This document shows, in pieces, positions 32,260 through 43,371 of a stretch of 64,000 bases of DNA (the first letter of the stretch is position 1; each line of letters starts with the position of its first letter). Below the pieces are notes generated by a model, which did not search any database, was not told the origin of the DNA, and saw only the letters and a list, made by a program, of their open reading frames with translations. Origin of the DNA: Hawksworthiomyces lignivorus (Eukaryota > Ascomycota > Sordariomycetes > Ophiostomatales > Ophiostomataceae); assembly GCA_002917075.1 (NCBI GenBank), contig NTMA01000024.1:1-64000 (forward strand), read 5' to 3'. Position numbers and translations under genes: made by a program.

Positions 32260-35200
32260 ATGTCTGCGCATGATCTCAAAAAATCATTCAAGAACTGGCT
32301 CAAGAGGGATCGAAACGCGCCAGCCCGGGTCTCCATCGATGCCAAGCAGCCATCCGCTGTATCTCTTCCCGAAAGGCACTCTAGACGGCCCGACAATCGC
32401 GGACCTGAAGAGCGCCACCAACCGCCCCTGATATCTGCTTCACAACAAAATTTGACGGCTCCGTCCGACTATACGGCGCAGGGGCAGTTTTCGCTCCAAG
32501 ACTCGCCCGTTGCCGATGTTGCGCGCCTGGCTGCTGATAATTCTCAGCCAGCGACCAAGCCCGCAACTGATCTGGCCCCCGAACTCTCTGAGGAGCTCTG
32601 GAATAAAGCGTTTGATGAGCTTGAGACCGAGCAGGGCGAGCAGGGCGAGCTCGTCAAAGCTTACAGGAAGACTTTGGCCAAGATCCTCGTGGACGATATG
32701 CTCAAAGACCTCGAGGACTACACAGACACTGATGCCCGTTCACTCAATCCTGAAAGGATCAAAACCGACGTGTTAAACGGACTGGGATACGGAACAAGCG
32801 ATGTTTCAGCCAAGTGCAAAGACTGTACAGCAACGGTTCTAGGCAAACTAAGAGATGTCGTGGATAAAAAGACGACCGACACAGCAGGAACCACAAAGGT
32901 TTTGGAAGAGCTCAGAGCCGATATTTCAGCAGGGCTCCAAGACCAATCTATGCGGCAGACGTACATGGAGATGATGGTAGCGAAAGGCAAGAAGAAAGTC
33001 GCAAAGGCGTGGAGCGTCTCAGAGAAAGTCGAAGATGTCGCTGGAATAGTTCTGTCGGTCAAGCCAGCGGTCGAAATTGTGCTGCAGATCCCCCAGGCCG
33101 CGCCAGCCGCCCTTCCCTGGGCTGGTGTGTGTTCAGTGCTAGAAGTGAGCAACGCCCCCTCTGTCTCTGCGTTGTACGTCAGCTGATATTCGCCAGATCT
33201 TGTCACATCCCGGAAAGGCAGCGAGAGCCAACCGTGACGGCATCGCCTACGTTGTTTCCAGAATGGACTGGTATTGTGCCCTAGCGGGCCACCTGCTCAA
33301 GAATAACAACAAAAACAGCGTGGACAAGCCGCCCGAAGCTATCGAAAAGCAGCTGAAAGACAAGATGATCGACCTTTACAAGGCTCTTCTCCTCTACCAG
33401 ATAAAGAGTGTCTGCTGTTACTACAGAAATTCAGCCTTCAACTTTCTCCTCCAGCTGGCCGAGTTCGACGACTGGGAGGGCGCCCGAAAGGCCGTCGAGA
33501 CGGCCGAGTCCGCATTTCAGCAAGATTGGAACCAATACAAGGAGGTGCAGGCGAGCGACCTCCGGGGCAAGCTCGTCGCGAGTGCTGAAAATATGGAGGC
33601 GCGGCTTCGGCATATCGGTCAGACGCTTGAGGAATATGTAAAACAGCAGAAGCAGCAGGCTATGGATGATAAGAACAGGGAATACTTGGATTGTCTCTTC
33701 TTGGCGGATTCGGAAGCCGACATCGAGGGAATCGAAGGCTACAAGGAAGAATTATCAACGGCGGCGTGCAACTGGATCTCCGATACCGACCAATACAAAA
33801 GATTCACGGATTGGAGCAATAGCAAACCCAGCCGCCCTTCATGCCGACTGCTGTGGATCAAGGGCACCGCCGGCACCGGGAAGACGATGCTCTTGATTGG
33901 AATTATTCGCAAGCTCTCCGAACAATCTGTGGCGCTCGCGCCGCAGGTCTCGTCCTTTTTTTATCAGTATAAAGACGATAAACGGAGGAGTGCGACAGAT
34001 GCCCTGAGATCCCTAATGTGGACAGTACTTCTTCAACAGCAACATCTCGTTGCAGGCTTACGAGAGCGGTCAAATGTCCCCCTTACAAAGCTTTTCGAAG
34101 ACAAGAATGCATTCTACTCCCTGTCTAAAGCGTTTTACGCGATTCTGAGAGATCTGCAGTCGCCGGTCTACTTCATTATCGATGCCCTTGACGAGTGCGA
34201 TGAGGGAAGGGACGAGCTTGTTAAGCTCATCTCAGACACCCTTGCTCTCAACGACAAAGTGCGGTGGCTAGTGTCGAGTCGCGAAGAGACTCGTTTTCTC
34301 CCCACGCTCAAGCACCTAAACAAGAAGAATCCTCGGATTACAAACAGCCTTGCTGAGTTGGACGTTGAAACGTATCAGAGCCGTGCTGAGAAATATGTCG
34401 ATTATAAGTTGTCTAACCTAAAGGATTCCCCCGAATATGGCAATACCTATACCGACGAAATTTTGGAGGACGTGGCAAAACACATCCGTGAACGGGAAAG
34501 GGACAACCTCCTCTGGATGTTTCTTGTGTTCGACACCCTCAGGTACATTCCTGGAAAATCAGCTGTCAAGTATATCAAGGACTACCCCGTCGGCTTGGAA
34601 GCGCTGTACGATCATAAGTTAGCGACAATCAAGAGCGAGAACAGGGCCTATCAGCAATATTGTTGGGATGTCCTGATGTGTATTTCTCTGGCATATCGCG
34701 AACTCACCGTCTCAGAACTATCCCTTCTCGCTGGTTTGCCACCTGACATTGCTCCACACACGATTGTTAAGATATGCAATTCATTTTTGACCATCAAGGA
34801 GGACACAGTCTCTCCTATCCACAAATCAGCCAAGGATTATCTGGTCGAGAAACGCTCTACACTTCAGGGAAAGGCTGTCCAAGGACACGCAGACATCGCC
34901 AGGCGCTCAATCAATGCCATGTCTATACTGAGAAAGAATATCTACAACCTCGACGTCAGCTTCAAACTTAAGAATATAGAGCCGCCCTGCCTGGATGACC
35001 TAGCTCCAATACGGTATTCCTGTGTCTATTGGGCAGACCATCTCGGCGAGATCCCCAAGGGCGAAAGAGAATCTGCGGATGGCGAACTAGCAGTCGAGTT
35101 TCTGAAGAAGCATTTCCTCCACTGGCTTGAAAGCTTGAGTCTCATACATAAGCTTTCAACCTGCATCAGCTCGATAAGAAAGATTATGGATATCATCCAG

Positions 35201-37403
35201 GTACGTTTGTAACGTCTGATCTGATCGCATCCATTTTGCTAAGTCACGACAGTCCTCCAACACCAGCCAGGACTCTACCTGCTTCTTAGAGGACGGAGAA
35301 AATTTTGTGGCTAGCTTTATGTCGATTATAGGGCAAGCTCCGCTACAGACCTACGGGGCCGCTCTTGCGTTCTGTCCAACACAAAGCATAGTCAAGAAGC
35401 TATTTTGGGAGGAACGATTGCCATTTATTAAGAATGTCACAGGCATTAAGGGGAGCTGGGATCTCTACCGGCAGGCGCTCACAGGCCATAATGAAATGGT
35501 GATGACAGTAGCTTTTTCACCAGACGGCAAAACGTTAGCCTCGGCCTCGGGTGACAAGACAATACGACTTTGGGCTGTCGATGTTGCAGCTGGCACTGGC
35601 GAATTTAAGCAGGAGCTCACAGGCCATTATTACACTGTGAACGCGGTAACTTTCTCACTAGACGGCAAGATGTTAGCCTCGGCTTCAAGTGACGGGACAA
35701 TACGACTCTGGGCCGTCGAAGTTGCAACTGGCACTGGCGAATTTAGGCAGGTGCTCACAGGCCATAGTGATGAGGTTAACGCAGTAGCCTTCTCACCAGA
35801 CGGCAAGATGTTAGCCTCGGCCTCAGACGATAAGACAATACGGCTCTGGGTCATTGATGTTGTAGCCGGCACTGGCGAATTGAAGCAAGAGCTCATAGGC
35901 CATAACAATAGCGTTAACGCAGTAGTTTTTTCATCAAACGGTAAATTGCTGGCTTCGGCTTCGTCTGACGCCAAGATACGGCTCTGGGCCATCGATATTA
36001 TAACTCACGTTGGCGAATTTAAACAAGAACTCGCAAACCATTATGGATCGATTATGGCAATAGCTTTTTCACCAAACGACAGGACGTTAGCATCGGCCTC
36101 AAATGACCAAACAGTACGACTCTGGGCCGTTGACACCATAGCTGGCCTAGGCAAATATAAACAAGAATTCACAGGCCATACTGACTGGGTCAAGGATGTG
36201 GCCTTCTCGCCAGACGGCAAGATATTAGCCTCAGCCTCAGACGACAAAACAATACGGCTTTGGACCATCGATACTACAATTGGCACTGGCGACTTTAAAC
36301 AAGAACTCACGGGTCATGATGACTGGGTCAGAGCTGTAACTTTCTCGCCAGACGGCAAGATGTTAGCCTCGGCCTCAAACGACAGGACGGTACGCCTCTG
36401 GGCCGTCGATGGTACAACTAATACTGACAAAGTTAAACAAGAACTTATAAGTCATGATGGCTGGGTCAGGGCTGTAGTTTTTTCACCAAACGGCAAATTA
36501 TTAGCTTCAGCCTCGCAAGACAAGACAATACGGCTTTGGATCGTTGATGTTACAACTGGTACTTACGAATTTAAGCAAACACTCAAAGGCCATGGTGACT
36601 GGGTCAGAGCTGCAACTTTCTCACCAGACGGTAAGATGTTAGCCTCAGCCTCGAACGATAGTACAATACGGCTCTGGGACGTTGATACTACAACTGGCAC
36701 TGGCGAATTCAAACAAGAACTCACAGGCCATAATGACTGGGTCAGAGCTGTAGCTTTCTCACCAGACGGCAAGATGCTAGCTTCAGCCTCAGACGACAGG
36801 ACAGTACGGCTCTGGACTGCTGATACTGCAGCTGGCACTGGCGAATGTAAGCAGGAGCTCAAAGGCCATAATAGCTGGGTCAGGGCCGTAGCCTTTTCGC
36901 CAGACGGTAAGCTGTTAGCCTCAGCCTCAGACGACAAGATGGTACGACTCTGGGCTGTCGATACTACAGTTGGCACTGGCGAATTTAAGCAGGAGCTCAT
37001 AGGCCATGATAGCTCGGTCGGCGCAGTAACTTTCTCGCCAGACGGCAAGATGTTAGCTTCAGCCTCAAACGATAGGACAGTACGGCTCTGGGCCGTCGAT
37101 ACTACAGCTGGCATTGGCGAATTTAAGCAAGAGCTTATGATGGGTTCTGAGAGATTGTTTCGAAATCTGATTTTTTCAGATACACAATATCAAACGCAAT
37201 TGAATCTCTCCAAGCTAGACCGTTTTTACTATGAAAATGCGGCTTTTATGGCATCTGTTAACGAGGATTGGATAACTCGAGACGGAGAGCATTTTCTGTG
37301 CCTGCCACCAGACTATAAGCCGGAGTGTTCAGCTGTCTTTGATGGTCTTTTTGTCTTTGGGCATGCTTCTGGCCGACTAACTTTTTTGAAGCTAGGGTTG
37401 TGA
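32260..37403 (+). CDS. NACHT-WD40 NLR (NWD / HET-E-like architecture)
   Basis: Three exons: 32260-33144, 33197-35200 and 35253-37403, giving 1679 aa; both introns are 52 nt and phase 0. Residues 1-150 are disordered. About 155-460 matches the N-terminal domain of NWD NACHT-NTPases (LSEELWNKAFDELETEQGE; PWAGVC at the first intron; VVSRMDWYCALAGHLL). NACHT has P-loop GTAGTGKT at 518-525 and Walker B VYFIIDALDECDEG. The C-terminal winged-helix part has SPIHKSAKDYLVEK. Twelve WD40 repeats of exactly 46 residues follow, then a non-repeat tail of about 90 residues (from KQELMMGSERLF). In Podospora, proteins with NACHT and near-identical WD40 repeats (HET-D/E/R) recognise non-self and trigger cell death, but those carry a HET domain in front, which this one lacks. 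It is intact. It is a presumed immune or allorecognition receptor. Confidence 0.92.
35469..37124 (+). repeat. WD40-coding tandem array, 12 x 138 nt, no indels
   Basis: The array is exactly 12 x 138 nt. Each unit codes a 46-residue blade with the core VAFSPDGKMLASAS-D-T-RLW. The residues just after the GH dipeptide (NEM, YYT, SDE, NNS, YGS, TDW, DDW, DGW, NDW, NSW, DSS) and those around SASxDx differ from unit to unit while the rest is nearly constant. The minus-strand frames over this region are periodic shadows. Confidence 0.96.
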
Positions 37404-37448
37404 AGAGGGCAAATATGATAATGTAATGTATAATTATTAGTTTATTTT

Positions 37449-37913
37449 CTACGGCTTTGCCTTCATACAGGTCGCAGAACTCGCACTGCGATATTCTGTC
37501 GTGGTCTCGAAAGTCGACGTCCCGTTAGTGCGTGATGCAGCGGATCGGGTTTCCGGTCCAGTCAGTTGATCGGAAGGTTCGGCTGATAGATCGCTCTGGT
37601 ATCTTTTTTTATGCCTGACGACAAAGGAAATCCATCGTCTCGCTTGATACTGTACAAGTTCGGCTGTTTGATTAGCATGACGCGGAGGGCTTCCTGCGAG
37701 TTTGATGTCAAAGCAGCTATGGGAGGCCGACGCGGGCTCCTCTTCAGGGGAGAAATATCTTGAACTATTGTAGACGGATTCTTCGTACAGCGCGTATAGT
37801 TTATGAAACTTCCAAAACGATTTGCCGACCTTGAATCCTTCTTCTGGTACGGCTTTAGTAATCAGTCTACGATATGCATCATGTAGTTGTGGCATCGTAG
37901 TTGTAGCTGGCAC
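37449..37913 (-). CDS. Hypothetical small protein (154 aa)
   Basis: An open minus-strand frame convergent with the NWD NLR, in a region otherwise without genes. The N-terminal half has a protein-like composition (YRRLITKAVPEEGFKVGKSF, FWKFHKLYALYEESVYNSS); the C-terminal half is Ser/Thr-rich. No signal peptide, TM segment or family recognised. It could be a real small gene, the last exon of a larger broken gene, or chance. The frames just upstream (37862-38068) do not extend it convincingly. Confidence 0.25.
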   Translation of the reverse strand: MPATTTMPQLHDAYRRLITKAVPEEGFKVGKSFWKFHKLYALYEESVYNSSRYFSPEEEPASASHSCFDIKLAGSPPRHANQTAELVQYQARRWISFVVRHKKRYQSDLSAEPSDQLTGPETRSAASRTNGTSTFETTTEYRSASSATCMKAKP

Positions 37914-39366
37914 AAAGAAGAGACTCTGTTAGGGTGGAGAAATAGGAAAGACAGTGGGGAAAGGAAGTTGAACGAAAAATCGTTTTTTTTAATAAGAGGT
38001 ATATTAGACGAAGAACTGGAAAACTGAAGGGGAAACTTAAGGAAACGGCGAAGGAAACTTTCAAGCATTCAACATGTGCTCCACTAAGTCACACAAGCCT
38101 CACATTTTCCTTAGAACTTAATAAAGCTCAACTGAAAAAAAAATTCGATGTCGTTTAACTCGTCGTTCATTGCACTTTCATTCGATACATTTTCTTCTTT
38201 AAGAGATAAGGTTTTTTCCTTCGTGTCTATGACAACAATGCATATTGATATCATCTAGGTTCTAGAACATCTTAGGTGCGCCAGCATTAGATTGCAATAT
38301 TAAAGCGTTACAGCAGCTTCAGTGGCCAGCTGTATTGTGTATCTTCTCCTCATTCATGTGTTAAGCTAGGCCATTGTCGGGCTCCAAGTAACAGTTACAT
38401 ATACGACTAATTGAACGCTATTTGTTGTTCCTCTGACAAACCAAATAAAAAAGAGAGGTAATAGAGAATCAGCCTCGTAGATAAGTTGCAAACGGCTGTT
38501 GGCGGCAGACATTCTGGAATCCCCGTTTCATGGCACACCTTAACCTTGAGACAAAGGCACGCTCTGCAGTACCCAGCTGCCGCATTTCCCCAAGCTCTCC
38601 TTTAGTGAAACCATCCCAAATTGCAGTCTAAGTGGAGCAAAAGAGCGTCTCTTGGTTGTAGTTATCCTACGTCATGCAGTCCGCTCCCCCGTTGCCACCG
38701 TTGGTTTGGTTTTGATTTTCGATTTTCTGGGAACGACGCAACTCTATGCAAGTCGCTCGCAGAAGCAGATGGTCAGCTCCCTACGGCGATCTTCTTCTCA
38801 ACACGAAGCGACAACAATAAGAATACTGCATAATACTCCGTACAATTCATACACTCAGGCCTGTGGCTTGGTCTGGTGCACCCCTGTAATTTTCCCCTAT
38901 AATTACACGTGACAGCGTCAACACCCTTGCCAAGGCTAACACAAACGCGTCGATTCATCCCCCATGGCAAGAACGCGACAACGGCTGTTCCTTCCCTCCT
39001 TTTTTCTCTTTAATTATCCCTGAAATTTTGTTGGCTGAAGCGTCAAAATTGCCACAACAAACAAAAAGAACAAAAGGGAAACCCGCAAGACGACGTCGTC
39101 GTCATCCAAACCCTGTTCCTGTTTGCCGTTGACACTTAATTTCTCTTGAGAAGGTACCCTCTCCCTCTTACGCTCTCTGTCTCTTCCCGCATTGGCACCT
39201 CTTGGTCTCTTGCGTGCTTGCGCTATGGACTAAATACTTGTCCTGCATCGTGACGTCGAACATCCACTTGGCTGCAGAACTGCACAAGAAAACAGCATAC
39301 CGGAGACACCGAACCTACCACACGGCCATAGCCAACTAGCTGCATACTAGTGCGCCGCACGGCACC
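37914..39366. other. Upstream region of the HOS3 gene, no gene seen
   Basis: AT-rich to about 38500, then more mixed. It contains one TACTCCGTA 9-mer (38834-38842). The right part should be the promoter and leader of the deacetylase gene. No coding sequence supported. Confidence 0.5.
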
Positions 39367-42300
39367 ATGTCGTTTTCCCATGCGACGCCTGCCCGCCGCC
39401 GGCAGTCTGCTAATTTCGGCTCGACCAGCGGCACGGCAGACGGCGACCTCGCCCAGTCTCTACGACAGCTTTCTCTTTCCACCAACACGCCTGCCAAGGC
39501 TCTCTCGCCTCTCTCTCGCTCGACGACGGCAAACTCCACTTCGTCGACAGCTCCGTCAGCCCTCCGCCGCTCGTCCAGCGTGGCCAGCACCCGCCGCAGC
39601 AGCACAGCTCCGCGAAGCCCCTTAAATGGACAGGCAGTTCCTGCCGCAGTCAGCCGCCCGGGCTCACGTGCTTCCACACCCGCCCTCTTGCGCAAGGCCT
39701 CACTCAACTCGCTGCACAGCAGCAATGGCATCAGCAGCAGCCACGCCGGGCCGCCGCACAAGGTGCCTCTCCGTCGTGCCAGCTCCTCCAACCTCAAGTC
39801 GTCCTCGCCTGGCACGCCGTTGCGCTCCCCACTATTGGGAGGCGCCGGGTTTGACCCCCTACTAGAAGGTCGTACGGTTTCGAGACCTCCGCCGCCGACA
39901 GCTGCCGAGATTGCCAACAAGCACTTCCAGGCTGAGCTGTCTCTCCACCACCGGGTCGACGACAAGGACGGCCAAGTCCCCGTCTCTGCCGTTCCCGCCG
40001 AGACCGTCGTTATCCTGCAGGACAGCTGCTACGGCCACCGCTTCGCACGCCCACGCACTTCCCGTGCCAATCTGAGCACCATTGTCGAGCGCCCCGAGCG
40101 CATCCAGGCCTGTGCCGTCGGCGTCTCTGTTGCGTATGTGCGCCTCGGCGCGCGCCATGCCGGCGGCGCATATATGCCACATCCGCGGCTCGACGCGGCC
40201 TCGCTTCCTTCCGTGCCCTTCCGCATCCAAAAGACGAGCCGGACGCTTTCGCTCTTGGCGCCTGCCGTCACCAACGTCCATGGCGCGAAGTGGATGGAGG
40301 AGCTCAAGCTGATGTGCGACACTGCCGAAGCCAAGCTGGCCATGAACGGAAAAGAGCTGCAGCGGCCTGAAATGGACCGTGGTCCCCCCAACCATAGCGC
40401 TCCGCCGGCCCGCCTGCACGAGGGCGACTTATATCTCTGCTCTGAGTCGCTGATCGCCCTGGAGGGCGCCCTGGGCGGCGTGTGCGAGGCGGTTGACACG
40501 GTATTTGCGCCGTCCTCCAGCTCCGGCCCCAGCCCGAAGCGCGCCTTTGTCGCCATCCGCCCACCAGGCCACCACTGCTCGGCCACGTGGCCATCCGGCT
40601 TCTGCTGGATCAACAACGTGCACGTCGGCATCATGCACGCCATCCTCCAGCACGGCCTCACGCACGCCGCTATCATCGACATCGACCTGCACCACGGTGA
40701 CGGGTCCCAGTCGATCGCCTGGCAGCACAACACGCGCGGCGTCTGCGCAGCCAAGAATGCCGCGTGGTGGAAGAAGAACACGTCCATTGGCTACTTCAGC
40801 TTGCACGACATCAACTCCTTCCCTTGCGAGTCCGGCGACGAGGACAAAGTGAAGAACGCCAGCATCTGCATCGAGAACGCCCACGGGCAAAACATCTGGA
40901 ACGTGCACCTGGAATCCTGGAAGACGGAGGCTGAATTCTGGGCGCTCTACGACGCCAAATATTCTGTGCTCCTAGACAAGATGCGCGCCTTTCTGCGTGC
41001 CCAGACGGCGCGATTCCACGCAATGCACCAGGCCAACCCGACCAGCCATCCCGATGGAAAAGCCGCCATCTTCATCTCGGCCGGCTTCGACGCCAGCGAA
41101 TGGGAGACGTCCAGCATGCAACGCCACAAGGTCAACGTGCCCACCGAGTTCTACGCGCGCCTCGCCCGGGATGTCACCGCCATCGCGAACGAGGAGGGGA
41201 CCAGCGTCGAGGGGCGCGTCATCAGCGTGCTCGAGGGCGGCTACAGCGACCGCGCGCTCTTTTCGGGTGTCCTGAGCCACCTCAGCGGCCTGGCCGGGTC
41301 GGATCCGGTCACTACAAAGGACGAGGCCTTCCACTCCGGCCTCGGCTACGAGATGGGCAGCCGTATGGGTGCCATCGACGAGCGCGGGGAGTCCACGACA
41401 GCCACGTTGAGACAAACACCGTACGACCCGGCCTGGTGGGGCTCGACAGAGCTGGACTGCATCGAGGATATTATTGCCCCTCCGCCTCCCGAACCGGAGC
41501 GCAAAGCAGCACATGCCGTGTCTACGCCTACGTATTGGTCGCCCACGCAGTCGTCCCAGGCCAAGGTCGCGACGCCTAGGGTGCGTCGGAGCATGTCTGG
41601 GCTGTCCTCTGCATATGGGTCGCCTGCCTCGCGGCCGTCCAGTCCGCCGCCGCCGCCGCCACCAGAAGTCCCCTGGACGGTGGCGTTTCACGAGCTCAGC
41701 AAGCTGCTGATTCCAACAGACCGCCCAACCGCCAGCTGCACCGTGGAGGACCTGTCGGCTGAGGCCACGCGGGCGCGCCGAGATCGCCAGTCAGTTCTCG
41801 CTGGCTATCCGGTTGGCGGCCCGCCTGCCGCTGCGACTGCTCCTGCCACACCCAGCGGACCTACGCGGGTGTCGCTGCGAGAGCGCAAGCCGGTGAAGCT
41901 GTTTGGCTCGTCCAACTCTGCAGCAACCACGTCAGCGGCGATCAAAGAGGAGGAGGAAGAACGCAAAAACCGGCGCAAGACGGTGAGCGGGGCCCCTCCC
42001 TCCACGACCGCAGCGAGCGCTCCGCGTGGCCGCCCGCTCAAGCAGTCCGGCCGACGCCTTAGTGCTGCGTCCACCGTGGTGGCGGAGATGCCAAGCGACG
42101 GTGATATGCCGCCGGTGCCAACGATGCCGGTGCTTCCTGTCGGTCCCGTCCACGGAGGGCCGCCGTCGTCTTCCAGCGGATCGACTCGGCCACCGTCCGC
42201 GCACAGCAGCAATGCGACGCGGCCCGGGTCGTCTATGAGTGCCGTCAGCGGTGCTGGCGGGATGGGCACACCTACTGCTGCTGCTGCTGCTCCTCCGCTG

Positions 42301-43371
42301 TCGGTGCGAAAGACGAGGCCAGTCAGCGGCGCAGCCCCTACAAGGCGGGACACGCCGGCAAAGACGCCGCGGACAAAGAAGACAGCCGCTAGCGCACCTG
42401 CCGTGGCCGCGGCCGCCAAGCCGCCCATCAGCCGCAGCAGCAGCGGAGGCAGTGCTGCCACTTCTGCTGCGGCCAGCCGAGCCGATGACGTGGACAAGCT
42501 GACGAGCGGCATGCGCAAGATCAAGATCAACGTGGTCACGACAGCGCAGAAGGAGGCCCGCGAGAAGGCCAAGAAGGAGCAGGCAGAGAAGGAGAAGGCC
42601 GAGCTCAAGAGGGACGAGGTGGTCCAAGGGCCTCCGTCTCGTGCGCTGGCCGTGTCTTCCGCCTCCGCCTCGACGTCCGACTCGGAACAGGTGCGTACGC
42701 CGACGTCAGCATCCATCGTTCCGTCCCCGGGACTGGCGGCCAACTCGCGGAATTCGTCGGCATCGTCAGCAACCACGGCGTCGACGTCGTGGAAGCAGCA
42801 GCAGCAGCAGCCGACGCCGGTAGCGACGCCAGTCGTGCAGCAATCTGTGCCCGCTGGGCCGGTCACGCCCCTGACCCAGACCATCGGCGCAGAGGTGGCG
42901 CCCACGCTACGATTTGAAACAGAGGCAGACGCAGAAAGCACAGCTGCTGCCAGCGAGCGGCTGCTGACACCGTCCGTCGGCTCGGCTGAGCAGTCTCCGC
43001 TGGCCGGCGCGGGAACGACCATCCACTTCCACGACATGCCCGCCCCGACGGTGTTTGTCCCCTACCAGCCCGAAGGGGAGACCCCTGCGCCGGTGCTGGC
43101 ACAGCCAGGACAGGCGCAGCACCCCTTCCAGCTGCACTGGCTGCCGCCCAACGAGGTGTCCACGCCTACGCCGTCGCCCATGAAGCGGGCCGACCTGCCA
43201 GTGTTCACGGCCACCTCGACAATTCCGTTTGCCGCAGCAAACACGAGCGCCGGTGTCCTCCAGTCCAGCCCCACGCCGACCATGGAGGCATCGCCAGGCT
43301 CGTCGCCCAGGACGCGCGGGCGCTCGCCCACCAAGTCCCCGACGCGGTCGCCCCGGAAGGCGTTGTTTTAA
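39367..43371 (+). CDS. HOS3: HOS3-like class II histone deacetylase
   Basis: Single exon, 1334 aa; ATG in the context GCACCATGT. Removes acetyl groups from lysines (histones and, in yeast, bud-neck or nuclear-pore targets). Residues 1-200 are Ser/Thr/Arg-rich and probably disordered. The deacetylase domain covers about 210-650: VILQDSCYGHRF, RPPGHHC with the His pair at 402-403, DIDLHHGDG with zinc ligands Asp440 and His442, SIGYFSLHD, and SAGFDASEWE with the third ligand Asp575, then VLEGGYSD. HOS3 differs from other classes by this long insertion-bearing domain and by its tail. Residues 700-1334 are a low-complexity tail of Ala, Ser, Thr and Pro with a charged helix near 1045-1090 (KEAREKAKKEQAEKEKAEL) and a short poly-Gln. 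The tail is longer than I would expect for HOS3 but has no break. High GC gives large antisense shadow frames. Confidence 0.93.
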   Translation: MSFSHATPARRRQSANFGSTSGTADGDLAQSLRQLSLSTNTPAKALSPLSRSTTANSTSSTAPSALRRSSSVASTRRSSTAPRSPLNGQAVPAAVSRPGSRASTPALLRKASLNSLHSSNGISSSHAGPPHKVPLRRASSSNLKSSSPGTPLRSPLLGGAGFDPLLEGRTVSRPPPPTAAEIANKHFQAELSLHHRVDDKDGQVPVSAVPAETVVILQDSCYGHRFARPRTSRANLSTIVERPERIQACAVGVSVAYVRLGARHAGGAYMPHPRLDAASLPSVPFRIQKTSRTLSLLAPAVTNVHGAKWMEELKLMCDTAEAKLAMNGKELQRPEMDRGPPNHSAPPARLHEGDLYLCSESLIALEGALGGVCEAVDTVFAPSSSSGPSPKRAFVAIRPPGHHCSATWPSGFCWINNVHVGIMHAILQHGLTHAAIIDIDLHHGDGSQSIAWQHNTRGVCAAKNAAWWKKNTSIGYFSLHDINSFPCESGDEDKVKNASICIENAHGQNIWNVHLESWKTEAEFWALYDAKYSVLLDKMRAFLRAQTARFHAMHQANPTSHPDGKAAIFISAGFDASEWETSSMQRHKVNVPTEFYARLARDVTAIANEEGTSVEGRVISVLEGGYSDRALFSGVLSHLSGLAGSDPVTTKDEAFHSGLGYEMGSRMGAIDERGESTTATLRQTPYDPAWWGSTELDCIEDIIAPPPPEPERKAAHAVSTPTYWSPTQSSQAKVATPRVRRSMSGLSSAYGSPASRPSSPPPPPPPEVPWTVAFHELSKLLIPTDRPTASCTVEDLSAEATRARRDRQSVLAGYPVGGPPAAATAPATPSGPTRVSLRERKPVKLFGSSNSAATTSAAIKEEEEERKNRRKTVSGAPPSTTAASAPRGRPLKQSGRRLSAASTVVAEMPSDGDMPPVPTMPVLPVGPVHGGPPSSSSGSTRPPSAHSSNATRPGSSMSAVSGAGGMGTPTAAAAAPPLSVRKTRPVSGAAPTRRDTPAKTPRTKKTAASAPAVAAAAKPPISRSSSGGSAATSAAASRADDVDKLTSGMRKIKINVVTTAQKEAREKAKKEQAEKEKAELKRDEVVQGPPSRALAVSSASASTSDSEQVRTPTSASIVPSPGLAANSRNSSASSATTASTSWKQQQQQPTPVATPVVQQSVPAGPVTPLTQTIGAEVAPTLRFETEADAESTAAASERLLTPSVGSAEQSPLAGAGTTIHFHDMPAPTVFVPYQPEGETPAPVLAQPGQAQHPFQLHWLPPNEVSTPTPSPMKRADLPVFTATSTIPFAAANTSAGVLQSSPTPTMEASPGSSPRTRGRSPTKSPTRSPRKALF

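Noticed and set aside
35630..37114. Minus-strand frames repeating a PSGEKATALT-like pattern
   Set aside because: Antisense of the 138-nt WD40 array.
41805..43037. Minus-strand frame of 410 codons opposite the HOS3 tail
   Set aside because: Antisense of Ala/Ser/Pro/Thr low complexity; no independent motif or start context.
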